64,000 nucleotides of DNA from Streptomyces sp. NBC_01241 (GTDB lineage Bacteria > Actinomycetota > Actinomycetes > Streptomycetales > Streptomycetaceae): contig NZ_CP108494.1 in the NCBI RefSeq assembly GCF_041435435.1, positions 1,550,001 to 1,614,000 of the forward strand, written 5' to 3'. Of this stretch, positions 28,868 through 37,711 are shown in pieces; position 1 is the first letter of the stretch, and every line of letters begins with the position of its first letter. Both the position numbers and the translations under genes were made by a program. Below the pieces are notes generated by a model that was not told the origin of the DNA, searched no databases, and saw nothing but the letters and a program-made list of their open reading frames with translations.

Positions 28868-30742
28868 CTAACCGAGCCTGCGGTCGAGATTGAATGCCGC
28901 GCTGATCAAGCCCAGATGGGTGAAGGCCTGCGGGAAGTTCCCGCGCAGCTCCCCGGTGTGACCGATCTCCTCGGCGTACAGGCCGAGGTGGTTGGCGTAC
29001 GTGAGCATCTTCTCGAATGCGAGCCGGGCCTCGTCCAGGCGGCCGGCGCGGGTCAGCGCCTCGACGTACCAGAACGAGCAGATCGAGAACGTGCCCTCGT
29101 CGCCCCGCAGCCCGTCCGGGCTGGCCTGCGGGTCGTAGCGGTAGACCAGCGAGTCGGAGACCAGGTCCTCGCCCAGCGCGTCCAGCGTGGCGAGCCACCT
29201 CGGGTCTGTGGGCGAAATGAACTTCGCCAGCGGCATCATCAGCAGGGACGCGTCCAGGACGTGGCCGTCCTCGTACTGCACGAAGGCGTGCCGCTCTGCG
29301 GACCAGCCATGGCGCATGATCCGGTGGTAGATCGTGTCCCGTGCCCGCCCCCACCGCACGATGTCGGCGGGCAGGCCGCGGTGACGCGCCAGCCGCATGG
29401 CGCGTTCGATGGCCACCCAGCACATCAATCGCGAGTAGAGGAAGTTCTTGCGCCCGCTGCGGGTCTCCCAGATCCCCTGGTCGGGCTGGTCCCAGTGATC
29501 GCACACCCAGTCGACCAGCTCGGTGATCCTGTCCCAGTGTGCGCTGGAGATGGGCTGCCCCCACTTGTCGTAGAGGTAAAGGGCGTCGATGAGCGCCCCG
29601 TAGATGTCCAGTTGCAGCTGGCAGACGGCGCCGTTGCCGACGCGTACGGGGGCCGAGCCCCGGTAGCCTTCGAGATGGGTCAGCTTGCGTTCGGGCAGCT
29701 CACGGCGTCCGTCGATGCCGTACATGATCTGCAGCGGGCTGGTGGGGCTGCTCGCGTCGATCGCTTCGAGGTGGACATGCTCGGAGAGGAAGCCCATGAA
29801 CGCCTCGGCCTCGTCGGTGAACCCGAGCCTGAGCAGCGCATACACGCAGAACGCGGCGTCACGGATCCATACGTAGCGGTAGTCCCAGTTGCGCTCGCCG
29901 CCGATGCGTTCGGGGAGGCTGGTGGTGGGCGCCGCGATGATGGCCCCGGTCGGGGCATAGGTGAGCAGCTTCAGGGTGAGGGCCGAGCGGTGCACCATCT
30001 CCCGCCAGCGACCGCGGTACCGCGACTGGGACAGCCACCGCCGCCAGTATCCGACGGTGGAGTTGAACTGCTGCTCCGCCTCGGACAACGGGCAGAAGCG
30101 GGGTGCCACGTCGCCGCCGACCCGGTCGAGGGCGAAGACCGCGGACTCGCCCTCGTGCAACTTGAACAGCGACCATACGTCCCGGCCGGCGACCTCGAGC
30201 GGCACACTCGACGTCAGCGCGAGAGTGAGAGAGGGCGATTCGAAAACCGCCTGGCCATGCTGTACGTGCACGGTGTGCGGCTGCGCCCCGTACTCGAAAC
30301 GGGGGGCCACCCGGGCGCGGAACGGCAGCGATCCGCGGACGCACACCACGCGGCGGATCAGCCGGTGCCGGTCGGCCTCGCGCGAATCGTCGAGTACCGG
30401 CATGAAGTCCTGGACCTCGCCGACCCCGTCCTCCGCGAAGAAGCGGGTGATCAGCACATTGGTGTCGGGGAAGTAGAACTGCTTGGTACGCGTCGGAGCA
30501 TCCGCCGCGAGTTCGAAGTACCCGCCGCGGTCGGCGTCGAGGATCGAGGCGAAGACACTGGGCGCGTCGAAGCGCGGGCAGCAGTACCAGTCGATGGTGC
30601 CGTTGGTGTCCACCAGGGCCGCGCTGCGCAGATCGCCGATCAGGCCGTGCTCGGCAACCGGCAGATAGCGGGGTCCGCCGACACCGGTGGACGCGCCGAA
30701 GGCACTGAACGTCCCGGCGCTCGCGTTGGCCTCAACAGTCAC
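28868..30742 (-). CDS. Glycoside hydrolase family 15 protein (glucoamylase/trehalase type)
   Basis: 624 residues. N-terminal beta-sandwich domain (about 1-230) then an (alpha/alpha)6 barrel. The segment ERNWDYRYVWIRDAAF is the GH15 acid-binding region, and the C-terminal GLYAEEIGHTGELRGNFPQAFTHLGLI contains the second catalytic Glu area. It probably hydrolyses alpha-glucosidic bonds in maltodextrin or trehalose; actinobacterial members of this size are often cytoplasmic trehalases. GTG start with GGAGGT upstream. No signal peptide. Confidence 0.9.
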   Translation of the reverse strand: MTVEANASAGTFSAFGASTGVGGPRYLPVAEHGLIGDLRSAALVDTNGTIDWYCCPRFDAPSVFASILDADRGGYFELAADAPTRTKQFYFPDTNVLITRFFAEDGVGEVQDFMPVLDDSREADRHRLIRRVVCVRGSLPFRARVAPRFEYGAQPHTVHVQHGQAVFESPSLTLALTSSVPLEVAGRDVWSLFKLHEGESAVFALDRVGGDVAPRFCPLSEAEQQFNSTVGYWRRWLSQSRYRGRWREMVHRSALTLKLLTYAPTGAIIAAPTTSLPERIGGERNWDYRYVWIRDAAFCVYALLRLGFTDEAEAFMGFLSEHVHLEAIDASSPTSPLQIMYGIDGRRELPERKLTHLEGYRGSAPVRVGNGAVCQLQLDIYGALIDALYLYDKWGQPISSAHWDRITELVDWVCDHWDQPDQGIWETRSGRKNFLYSRLMCWVAIERAMRLARHRGLPADIVRWGRARDTIYHRIMRHGWSAERHAFVQYEDGHVLDASLLMMPLAKFISPTDPRWLATLDALGEDLVSDSLVYRYDPQASPDGLRGDEGTFSICSFWYVEALTRAGRLDEARLAFEKMLTYANHLGLYAEEIGHTGELRGNFPQAFTHLGLISAAFNLDRRLG

Positions 30743-30906
30743 CTCGGACCTCCCTGAGCCTCCGCACCCCCTGTTCAGACTAGCCAGTCGTCGACATACA
30801 GGACAAACGAGAACGGGTGCCGTCGCACCCTCCCCGTGACCGTGTCGACGGGCCCGGCACCATGCCCGCCCGTCGGCGCCGAGCGCATCGATGTCAGGAT
30901 GGTTCC

Positions 30907-31404
30907 ATGACGAGCAAGGTTTACTTCGACATCACCATCAACGACGAGCCCGCCGGGCGGATCACGTTCAAACTGTTCGACGACGTCGTTCCCAAGACCG
31001 CGGAGAACTTCCGCGCACTGGCGACCGGCGAGAAGGGCTTCGGCTACAAGGGCTCCTCGTTCCACCGGATCATCCCCGACTTCATGCTGCAGGGCGGCGA
31101 CTTCACCCGCGGTGACGGCACGGGCGGCCAGAGCATCTACGGCGCCAAGTTCGCCGACGAGAACTTCAAGCTCGCGCACACCAAGCCGGGCCTGCTCTCC
31201 ATGGCCAACGCCGGCCCCAACTCCAACGGCTCGCAGTTCTTCATCACGACCATCGTGACGTCCTGGCTGGACGGCAAGCACGTGGTGTTCGGCGAGGTCG
31301 ACAACCAGGAGAGCATGGACCTGGTCAAGAAGATCGAGGCCCTCGGTTCGCAGAGCGGCCGGCCCCAGGCGAAGGTCACCATCGCGGACAGCGGGGTCCT
31401 CTGA
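30907..31404 (+). CDS. Peptidyl-prolyl cis-trans isomerase, cyclophilin type
   Basis: 165 residues, a minimal cyclophilin. Active-site features are [20 protein letters not shown] (catalytic Arg and Phe), [11 protein letters not shown] (Gln-Phe-Phe) and [10 protein letters not shown] (Trp and His). No signal peptide, so it acts as a cytoplasmic folding helper. A strong terminator follows. Confidence 0.96.
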   Translation: MTSKVYFDITINDEPAGRITFKLFDDVVPKTAENFRALATGEKGFGYKGSSFHRIIPDFMLQGGDFTRGDGTGGQSIYGAKFADENFKLAHTKPGLLSMANAGPNSNGSQFFITTIVTSWLDGKHVVFGEVDNQESMDLVKKIEALGSQSGRPQAKVTIADSGVL

Positions 31405-31426
31405 CCCGCCCCCAAAACCGCTGAAC

Positions 31427-31463
31427 GAGCGCGCCCCCGACGGTCTCCGTCGGGGGCGCGCTC
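31427..31463. terminator. Terminator after the cyclophilin gene
   Basis: Perfect 17-bp arms (GAGCGCGCCCCCGACGG and its complement) with a TCT loop, followed by CGTTGT. Confidence 0.85.
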
Positions 31464-31497
31464 CGTTGTCCCCGGCGACCGGCCGGACCCGGTCCAC

Positions 31498-31544
31498 TGT
31501 CAACCGAAGGTTGACATGCCTCCACTGTCAACCTAGAGTTGACA
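31498..31544. promoter_or_regulatory. Tandem operator of the Clp-N/HTH gene
   Basis: Two inverted repeats 28 bp apart: TGTCAACC-GAA-GGTTGACA (perfect) and TGTCAACC-TAG-AGTTGACA (one mismatch). The second ends one base before the ATG. Spacing close to an integral number of helical turns suggests cooperative binding, probably by the product of the gene itself. Confidence 0.6.
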
Positions 31545-31545
31545 T

Positions 31546-32289
31546 ATGGAGAATCCCGTACGCATGACCCATCCTGTGCGCCTCGACGAGCTGATCGAGG
31601 CCATCAAGAAGGTTCACACCGACACACTCGACCAGCTCTCCGACGCGGTCATCGCCGCGGACCACCTCGGGGATGTGGCCGACCATCTGATCGGGCACTT
31701 CGTGGACCAGGCCCGGCGCTCGGGCGCCTCCTGGTCCGACATCGGCAAGAGCATGGGGGTGACCCGGCAGGCGGCGCAGAAGCGGTTCGTCGCCAAGGAT
31801 CCCGGCGAGCTGTCCGACCTCGACCCCAGCCAGGGGTTCAGCCGCTTCACGGAGCGGGCCAGGAACGTCGTGATGGCCGCGCAGAACGAGGCCCACGCGG
31901 CGCGCAACAACGAGGTGAGCACCGGACATCTGGTGCTCGGGCTGCTCAGCGAGCCGGAGGCGCTGGGCCCCGCGTTCATCAAGGCCCAGGGGGTCACGCT
32001 GGACGCCGTCCGCCGGGCCGCGGCCGAGTCGCTGCCGCCGGCCGTGGACGGCGAACTGCCCGAACTCGTCCCGTACGACGCCGGGGCCCGCAAGGCTCTG
32101 GAGCTGACGTTCCGCGAGGCCCTGCGGATGGGCCACAACTACATCGGCACCGAGCACCTCGTGCTCGCCCTGCTGGAACAGGAGGACGGTGCGGGTGTGC
32201 TGACAGGTCTCGGCATCGACAAGGCGACGGCCGAGACGGCGATCGCCGAGGCCGTCACCCTCGGCGTCGGCTCGAAGAAGCAGGCATGA
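31546..32289 (+). CDS. Clp N-terminal-domain regulatory protein with HTH
   Basis: 247 residues. The N-terminal part contains a helix-turn-helix (ASWSDIGKSMGVTRQAAQKRF). The rest has two Clp-N repeats (FTERARNVVMAAQNEAHAAR, STGHLVLGLL; then LELTFREALRMGHNYIGTEHLVLALL). There is no ATPase domain, so it is not a ClpC chaperone. It could sense protein damage and regulate transcription; this is inference from the domain pairing. The ATG at 31546 directly follows the second operator (leaderless type); ATG 31564 is an alternative. Confidence 0.8.
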   Translation: MENPVRMTHPVRLDELIEAIKKVHTDTLDQLSDAVIAADHLGDVADHLIGHFVDQARRSGASWSDIGKSMGVTRQAAQKRFVAKDPGELSDLDPSQGFSRFTERARNVVMAAQNEAHAARNNEVSTGHLVLGLLSEPEALGPAFIKAQGVTLDAVRRAAAESLPPAVDGELPELVPYDAGARKALELTFREALRMGHNYIGTEHLVLALLEQEDGAGVLTGLGIDKATAETAIAEAVTLGVGSKKQA

Positions 32290-32482
32290 CCGGCGCGGTC
32301 CGTCCGGGCTGAGTGCGAAAGAACCGGCCAGCGCACCCCGGCTTCGAGTCCGAGGCTCCGGCGGCCCGGCATGCCGGTGAGCGTGACCGTGGACAACGGC
32401 GATGGGGGTGCTCCACGGATGCACGCCTCCCGATGGCTCGAAGTCGGCCCTCGCGCACCTCTCGTAGGCCTCGTCGGTGCCC

Positions 32483-33931
32483 TCACCCGCCCAGGACCTC
32501 GTCACAGGCGGTGCGCAGACGGCGGACCCCCTCGGCGATCTCGGCCGCACCGGCCACCGCGGCATAGCTCAACCGGACCTGCGGGGACGGGGGTTCGGCG
32601 CAGAAGTACGGGCGTCCGGGCGCGATGGCCACGCCCGCGCGCAGGGCCGCCGAGACCACCGCGGACTCGTCCGTGCCGGCTTCGTTCTCGGGCAGGCGCA
32701 GCCACAGGCTGCCGCCGCCCGCGGGGATGTGCGGGAGCGCGAGGGCGGGGAGCTCCTGCCGGAGGGCCGTCGTCATGGTGGTGCGCCGGTTTCTCAGCTC
32801 GGCCGATACGGCACGCAGATGGTGGCTCCACGCCGGGGAGCCGACCAGTTCGAGCGCGGCCTCCTGGAGCGGTCGGGGGACGAAGAAGCTGTCGACGACC
32901 TGGATGGCCCGCAGCCGGCCGAGCACCGGCCCGCGGGCGGCGAGCGCGCCCACCCGCAGACTCGGCGAGGTGATCTTGGTGAGGGAGCAGACGTGGACGA
33001 CCACACCGTCCGGGTCGTCGGCGGCCAGGGGCGCGGGCAGTGGCCCGGCGTCGTCGTGGGCCAGGCGGCGGGCGAAGTCGTCCTCGATGACGAAGGCACC
33101 CGCCGCACGGGCGATCCGGACGACCTCGCCGCGCCGTTCGGGGGCGAGGACCGCGCCGGCCGGGTTCTGGAAGAGCGGCTGGCAGACGAAGACGCGGGCG
33201 CCGGTGGCCCGGAACGCGGCGGCGAGCAGTTCCGGCCGTACGCCGTCCGGGTCGACGGGCACCGGCACGGGGCGCAGCCCGGTGGCGCGGGCGGCCGCCA
33301 GCATGCCGGGGTAGGTGGGCGACTCGACCAGGACCGGGGCGCCGGGCGGGGCGAGGGCGCGCAGCGCGGTGGCCAGGGCGCTCTGGCCACCCGCGGTGAT
33401 CAGGATGTCGGCGGCGGTGAGGGCGGGCCCGATCTGGCGGGCGAACCAGGCCCGTAGCTCGGTCAGTCCGTCGGTGGGCGGGCGCCCCCAGGCGCCGGGG
33501 CGGCGCCCGGCCCTGGCGAGGGCGGCGGCGAGCGCCCGCTCCGGCTGGAGCGAGGGGTGGAGATAGCCGCCGTTGAGCTCGATGACACCGGGCGGCGGTG
33601 CGGCGAGCGTGACCAGGACACCGGAGGCGTCGACCGTGCGCGGCACCGCTTCGGGGCCGCGGTCGCCGCTGAGGGAGACCTCCTGCCAGGAGGTGTCGCC
33701 CGGCGGGGGCGCATCGGTACGGGGCTGTGCCCGGAAGGCGCCGGAGCCGGGCCGGGTGACGACGAGGCCCTCCGCGGCGAGCTGGGCGATGGCCCGGGAG
33801 ACGGTGACGGGGCTGACCCGGAAGCGCTCCACCAGGGTCCGGCTCGACGGCAGCTTTCCACCCGGTGAGTAGCGGTTCAGTTCGCCGCGGAGAGAAGCGG
33901 CGAGTTCAGCGACACTGCTACGCTCGTGCAT
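32483..33931 (-). CDS. MocR-type GntR/aminotransferase transcriptional regulator
   Basis: 482 residues. N-terminal winged helix (LPSSRTLVERFRVSPVTVSRAIAQLAAEGLVV) fused to a class-I aminotransferase domain; the PLP lysine is in VCSLTKITSPSLRVG and the aspartate region in FVIEDDFARRL. Such proteins sense PLP or amino compounds and usually control a divergent gene. Here the divergent gene is an EamA-type transporter, and the two ATG codons overlap on the palindrome CATG. The frame is open upstream, but the ATG at 33931 starts the conserved domain. Confidence 0.88.
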   Translation of the reverse strand: MHERSSVAELAASLRGELNRYSPGGKLPSSRTLVERFRVSPVTVSRAIAQLAAEGLVVTRPGSGAFRAQPRTDAPPPGDTSWQEVSLSGDRGPEAVPRTVDASGVLVTLAAPPPGVIELNGGYLHPSLQPERALAAALARAGRRPGAWGRPPTDGLTELRAWFARQIGPALTAADILITAGGQSALATALRALAPPGAPVLVESPTYPGMLAAARATGLRPVPVPVDPDGVRPELLAAAFRATGARVFVCQPLFQNPAGAVLAPERRGEVVRIARAAGAFVIEDDFARRLAHDDAGPLPAPLAADDPDGVVVHVCSLTKITSPSLRVGALAARGPVLGRLRAIQVVDSFFVPRPLQEAALELVGSPAWSHHLRAVSAELRNRRTTMTTALRQELPALALPHIPAGGGSLWLRLPENEAGTDESAVVSAALRAGVAIAPGRPYFCAEPPSPQVRLSYAAVAGAAEIAEGVRRLRTACDEVLGG

Positions 33932-33950
33932 GAAAGCTGACGATAGCGCT

Positions 33951-33979
33951 ACTCCCCCCGGAACGATAGCGGTTGATAC
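33951..33979. promoter_or_regulatory. Candidate MocR binding repeats
   Basis: CGATAGCG occurs twice (about 33951 and 33973), roughly two helical turns apart, just inside the transporter 5' end and upstream of the MocR gene. Direct repeats at this spacing are typical of MocR/GntR operators. Confidence 0.35.
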
Positions 33980-34021
33980 TTCGACGGCCGGTTCGACGGC
34001 CGGTTCGACGGCCGGTTCGAC
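33980..34021. repeat. 12-bp tandem repeat in the transporter 5' end
   Basis: TTCGACGGCCGG three times plus a half unit; encodes a Ser-Thr-Ala-Gly repeat ahead of the first membrane helix. The unit keeps the reading frame. Confidence 0.8.
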
Positions 34022-34978
34022 GAACCGCGGTGGCGTGGTTCTCGCCGGGCTCGGCGTCGTCGCGTTCTCGCTGACCTTCCCGTCCACGGCCTGAGGCCTG
34101 GAGAGCTTCGGCCCCTGGTCGCTGGTGGCGCTGCGCACCCTGCTCGCCGCGGCGATCGCGGGCGCTGTGCTGATGGCGGGGCGCGTACCGGTGCCGGACC
34201 GTCGGCACCGGCCCGGGCTCCTCGTCGTCGCCGCGGGCGTCGTGGTGGGCTTCCCGCTGCTGACCACACTGGCCCTGCAGACCTCGACGACCTCGCACGC
34301 GGCTGTGGTGGTGGGGCTGCTTCCGCTGACCACCGCGGTGTTCTCCTCGCTGCGGACCGGGGCACGCCCGTCCCGTGCCTTCTGGGTCGCGGCGCTCGCC
34401 GGGGCGGCGGTCGTGATCGCGTTTACCGTGCAGCAGAGCGGCGGTGCGCTGTCCGGCAGCGACCTGTATCTGTTCGGTGCGCTGCTGGTGTGCGCGGCGG
34501 GGTACACCGAGGGCGGCAGGCTCGCCGGGGTCATGCCGGGCTGGCAGGTGGTCGGCTGGGCACTCATCGTCTCCCTGCCGCTCGCAGTGGCCGGGGCGGC
34601 GCTCGCGCTGCCCCTGGAGCCGGTGCGGCCGACCGCGCACGGAGTGATCGGCCTGGTCTGGGTGGCGGCCGGGTCCACCTTCCTCGGCCTGTACGTCTGG
34701 TACCGCGGGATGGCGGAGATCGGGGTGCCGCGGGCCAGCCAGCTCCAGCTCGCGCAGCCGATGCTGACTCTGGTGTGGTCGTTCCTCGTGCTCGGCGAGA
34801 AGGTCTCAGCGGCGGCGCCGGTGGCGGCGATCGCGGTGCTGGTCTGCATCGCGGTCACTCAGCGGGCGGGGCGCGTCCGGCGTGCGGGGTGAGAACCGCG
34901 CACCCTCCGCCGGGCGAAGTCGCGTTTCGGTCATAGACTTGTCGACATGGACCGCCACCCGTGAGGAGGTCACACCCG

Positions 34979-35188
34979 ATGGAGGCACACGCGGGCGACC
35001 GTCTGCTGACGCACGGCAGGACCGTGGGACAGCACGACCGGGTCGCAGAGATCGTCGAAGTGCTCGGGGCCGGGGGCACTCCCCCGTACCGCGTCCGCTT
35101 CGAGGACGGACACGAACACCTCATTTCGCCCGGTCCCGACAGCGTCGTACAGCACAGAGCCCGTAAGCGGGCAACGGAGACCCGGTAG
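34979..35188 (+). CDS. DUF1918 family protein
   Basis: 69 residues with the DUF1918 layout: AGDRLLTHGRTVGQHDRVAEIVEV, then PYRVRFEDGHEHLISPGPD. An SH3-like small barrel is predicted for this family; the function is unknown. The ATG follows GAGGAGGT 9 bp upstream, which decides the start. Confidence 0.85.
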   Translation: MEAHAGDRLLTHGRTVGQHDRVAEIVEVLGAGGTPPYRVRFEDGHEHLISPGPDSVVQHRARKRATETR

Positions 35189-35265
35189 CGGCCTCCGGCG
35201 GACGGCACTGCTCTTCCACCCCCGGGCCCCGGGCGGACCGACCGGCTTCCCGGCGGCCCGCCCGC

Positions 35266-35322
35266 GCAACAGGGTGCGTCCACCCCGCTGCTTCGGTCAG
35301 CGGGGTGGACGCACCCTGTTGC
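35266..35322. terminator. Long perfect hairpin, bidirectional terminator
   Basis: 25-bp perfect arms starting GCAACAGGGTGCG around a 7-base loop (CTTCGGT). The stop codon and last eight codons of the minus-strand hydrolase gene lie in the loop and right arm, so termination structure and coding sequence overlap. Confidence 0.8.
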
Positions 35323-36589
35323 GGTAATGGTCGGCCACCACCCGGGCCATGGTTCCGATCCGGTCCGTGACCACGTCCTTGCCGGAGAAGTAGACGTGGC
35401 CGCGCACCTGGTCGTAGCCGGCGGCGAAGTCGAGGTGGCGGGAGAGTTCGGCCGGGTCCTGCCAGGCGGCGGGCTGCGCGGGGTCGCCGGCCTTGTAGAG
35501 CGCCTCGCCCACGAACAGGTCAACGCCCGTGCCCCGTACGACCTCGTCCCACCACGGCAGCAGCTTGGCGTAGTCGGCGGCTGCGAAGCCGATGTTCCAG
35601 TAGATCTGCGGGCAGATGTAGTCGATCCAGCCCTTCCTGATCCAGCCGCGGGTGTCGGCGTGCAGATCGTCGTACGTCTGCACGCCCGCCTTCGTGTCGG
35701 AGCCGAGAGGATCGGTCGCGGCGTTGCGCCACACGCCGAACGGGCTGATCCCGAACTGGACGTGCTTCTTGATCCCCTTGATCCGCTCGGCGGTCTCGCG
35801 CACCAGCTTGTCGGTGTTGCCCCGCCGCCAGGCGGCCTTGTCCGGGAAGCCGGCGCCGTACTTCGCGTACGTGGCGTCGTCGGCGAAGACCTGTCCGGCC
35901 ACCGGGTACGGGTAGAAGTAGTCGTCCCAGTGCACGGCGTCGATGTCGTAGCGGCGGACCGCGTCGAGCATCGCGTCCTGGACGAAGCGGCGGACCTCGG
36001 GGATTCCGGGGTTGTAGTAGAGCTTCCCGCCGTACGGCAGGACCCAGTCGGGGTGCAGCCTGGCGGGGTGGGTGGCGGTCAGCCGGGAGGGGTCGGTGTG
36101 GTTGGCGACCCGGTACGGGTTGAACCAGGCGTGCAGCTCCAGGCCGCGGCGGTGCGCCTCTTGGACGGCGGTGCCCAGCGGGTCCCAGCCGGGGTCCTTG
36201 CCCTGGACCCCGGTGAGGTACTGGGCCCACGGTTCGTAGGGCGAGGGCCACAGCGCGTCGGCGGTCGGCCGGACCTGGAGGATCACCGCGTTCAGCCGCC
36301 GGTCGACGGCCTCGTCGAGATACCCGATGAGCTCGGCCCGCTGCTGGGCCGCCGTCAGGCCGGGTGCGGAGGGCCAGTCGAGGTTGGCGACGGTGGCGAC
36401 CCACATGCCGCGCAGCTCACGCCGCGCACCCCGGCGACCGCCCTCGCGGGGCCGTGCGTCCTCCTGCCCGGAACCGTCCTGCCGGGACGGAGCCGCGACG
36501 GCGTCACCAGCTGTGGTGACGCCGCTCACCACCCCCGCGACCACTCCGGCCGCACCCGCAACAAAGCCTCGTCTGGCGATTTGCCGCAT
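35297..36589 (-). CDS. Tat-exported GHL10-family glycoside hydrolase-like protein
   Basis: 430 residues. Twin-arginine signal at the N-terminus (ARRGFVAGAAGVVAG). The mature part begins RELRGMWVATVANLDWPS and contains LELHAWFNPYRV, DAVHWDDYFYPYP and KGWIDYICPQIYW, the hallmarks of the glycosyl-hydrolase-like 10 family (DUF187/YngK). An extracytoplasmic role on cell-wall or capsular glycans is likely. Length is typical. Confidence 0.88.
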   Translation of the reverse strand: MRQIARRGFVAGAAGVVAGVVSGVTTAGDAVAAPSRQDGSGQEDARPREGGRRGARRELRGMWVATVANLDWPSAPGLTAAQQRAELIGYLDEAVDRRLNAVILQVRPTADALWPSPYEPWAQYLTGVQGKDPGWDPLGTAVQEAHRRGLELHAWFNPYRVANHTDPSRLTATHPARLHPDWVLPYGGKLYYNPGIPEVRRFVQDAMLDAVRRYDIDAVHWDDYFYPYPVAGQVFADDATYAKYGAGFPDKAAWRRGNTDKLVRETAERIKGIKKHVQFGISPFGVWRNAATDPLGSDTKAGVQTYDDLHADTRGWIRKGWIDYICPQIYWNIGFAAADYAKLLPWWDEVVRGTGVDLFVGEALYKAGDPAQPAAWQDPAELSRHLDFAAGYDQVRGHVYFSGKDVVTDRIGTMARVVADHYRNRVRPPR

Positions 36590-36764
36590 TTCGTTGCACC
36601 TGCCGTCTCTCTGTCATCGTCCGTCGCCCCTGCATTCAGGCGTAACGCAGAGCATGCCCGCCCCGGCCCGCGATGACCCGTAGGTCGCGGGTAACGTCGG
36701 GGAGTCGGGGCGGGCACCGGATCGGACGGGAACCTGCGACTCGGAGAACAGCGAAAGGCACGAG

Positions 36765-37637
36765 GTGACGGACTCTATGGCCGACATTGCACGCGTCGGA
36801 GTAGTGGGCTGCGGTCAGATGGGCGCGGGCATCGCAGAGGTGTGCGCCCGCAGCGGTCTCGAGGTGATGGTGGCCGAGACCACCGGCGAGGCGCTGGAGA
36901 TCGGGCGCACCCGGCTGCACAACTCCCTCTCGAAGGCCGCCGAACGCGGCAAGATCACTCCGGTGGAGCGCGACGAGACCCTGGCCCGGCTGAGCTACAC
37001 CACCGACCTCGGGGAGTTCGCCGACCGCGATCTCGTCATCGAGGCCGTCGTGGAGAACGAGCAGGTCAAGACCGAGATCTTCCAGGTGCTCGACCAGGTG
37101 GTGACCCGGCAGGACGCGATCCTCGCCTCGAACACCTCCTCCATCCCGCTGGTGAAGCTGGCCGTGGCGACCTCTCGCCCGGACCACGTCATCGGCATCC
37201 ACTTCTTCAACCCGGCCCCGGTGCAGAAGCTCGTCGAGCTGATCCCCGCGCTGACGACGTCCGACGAGACGGTGAAGCGCGCCGAGACCCTGGTGCAGGA
37301 CGTCCTCGGCAAGCACCCGATCCGTGCCCAGGACCGCTCCGGCTTCGTCGTCAACGCGCTGCTCATTCCGTATCTGCTCTCAGCGATCCGGATGTTCGAG
37401 TCGGGCATCGCCAGCCGTGAGGACATCGACAACGGCATGGAGCTCGGCTGCGCCCACCCGATGGGCCCGCTGAAGCTCTCCGACCTGATCGGTCTGGACA
37501 CCGTGGCCTCGGTCGCCGACTCGATGTACGCGGAGTTCAAGGAGCCGCTGTACGCCGCTCCCCCGCTGCTCCAGCGGATGGTGGACGCGGGCCGGCTCGG
37601 CCGCAAGACCGGCTCGGGCTTCTACCCGTACTCCTGA
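36765..37637 (+). CDS. 3-hydroxybutyryl/3-hydroxyacyl-CoA dehydrogenase
   Basis: 290 residues. NAD-binding Rossmann motif GVVGCGQMGAGIAEVC at residues 12-27, catalytic His/Glu region in HFFNPAPVQKLVELI, and the C-terminal NALLIPYLLSAIRMFESG dimerisation domain. It oxidises or reduces 3-hydroxyacyl-CoA in fatty-acid or butyryl-CoA metabolism. Start GTG 36765, or ATG 36777. Confidence 0.93.
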   Translation: MTDSMADIARVGVVGCGQMGAGIAEVCARSGLEVMVAETTGEALEIGRTRLHNSLSKAAERGKITPVERDETLARLSYTTDLGEFADRDLVIEAVVENEQVKTEIFQVLDQVVTRQDAILASNTSSIPLVKLAVATSRPDHVIGIHFFNPAPVQKLVELIPALTTSDETVKRAETLVQDVLGKHPIRAQDRSGFVVNALLIPYLLSAIRMFESGIASREDIDNGMELGCAHPMGPLKLSDLIGLDTVASVADSMYAEFKEPLYAAPPLLQRMVDAGRLGRKTGSGFYPYS

Positions 37638-37654
37638 TCCGTTCTCCCGTGCCC

Positions 37655-37697
37655 GTACGGGGTCGGGCGGGGCGTTGCCCCCGACCGACCCCGTACG
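37655..37697. terminator. Terminator between hydroxyacyl-CoA dehydrogenase and Nudix genes
   Basis: 13-bp perfect arms CGTACGGGGTCGG and CCGACCCCGTACG, between convergent genes. Confidence 0.7.
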
Positions 37698-37711
37698 CGC
37701 TCGCGGGCGTC

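Larger units (their letters stand above)
33930..34892 (+). pseudogene. EamA/DMT family transporter interrupted by an in-frame TGA
   Basis: From the ATG at 33930 the frame reads a low-complexity start (DTSTAGSTAGSTAGST), the first membrane helix (GGVVLAGLGVVAFSLTFPSTA), then TGA at 34092-34094. It continues in the same frame as GLESFGPWSLVALRTLLAAA and eight more helices to 34892. Relatives have Trp at the stop position (FPxTAW), so a TGG to TGA change is likely. An internal GTG or CTG could restart a protein lacking helix 1. The family exports amino acids or metabolites; MocR control suggests a PLP- or amino-acid-related substrate. Confidence 0.7.

Noticed and set aside
32483-34858. 791-residue frame fused to the MocR regulator
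   Set aside because: The upstream part is antisense to the EamA transporter; the conserved regulator starts at 33931.
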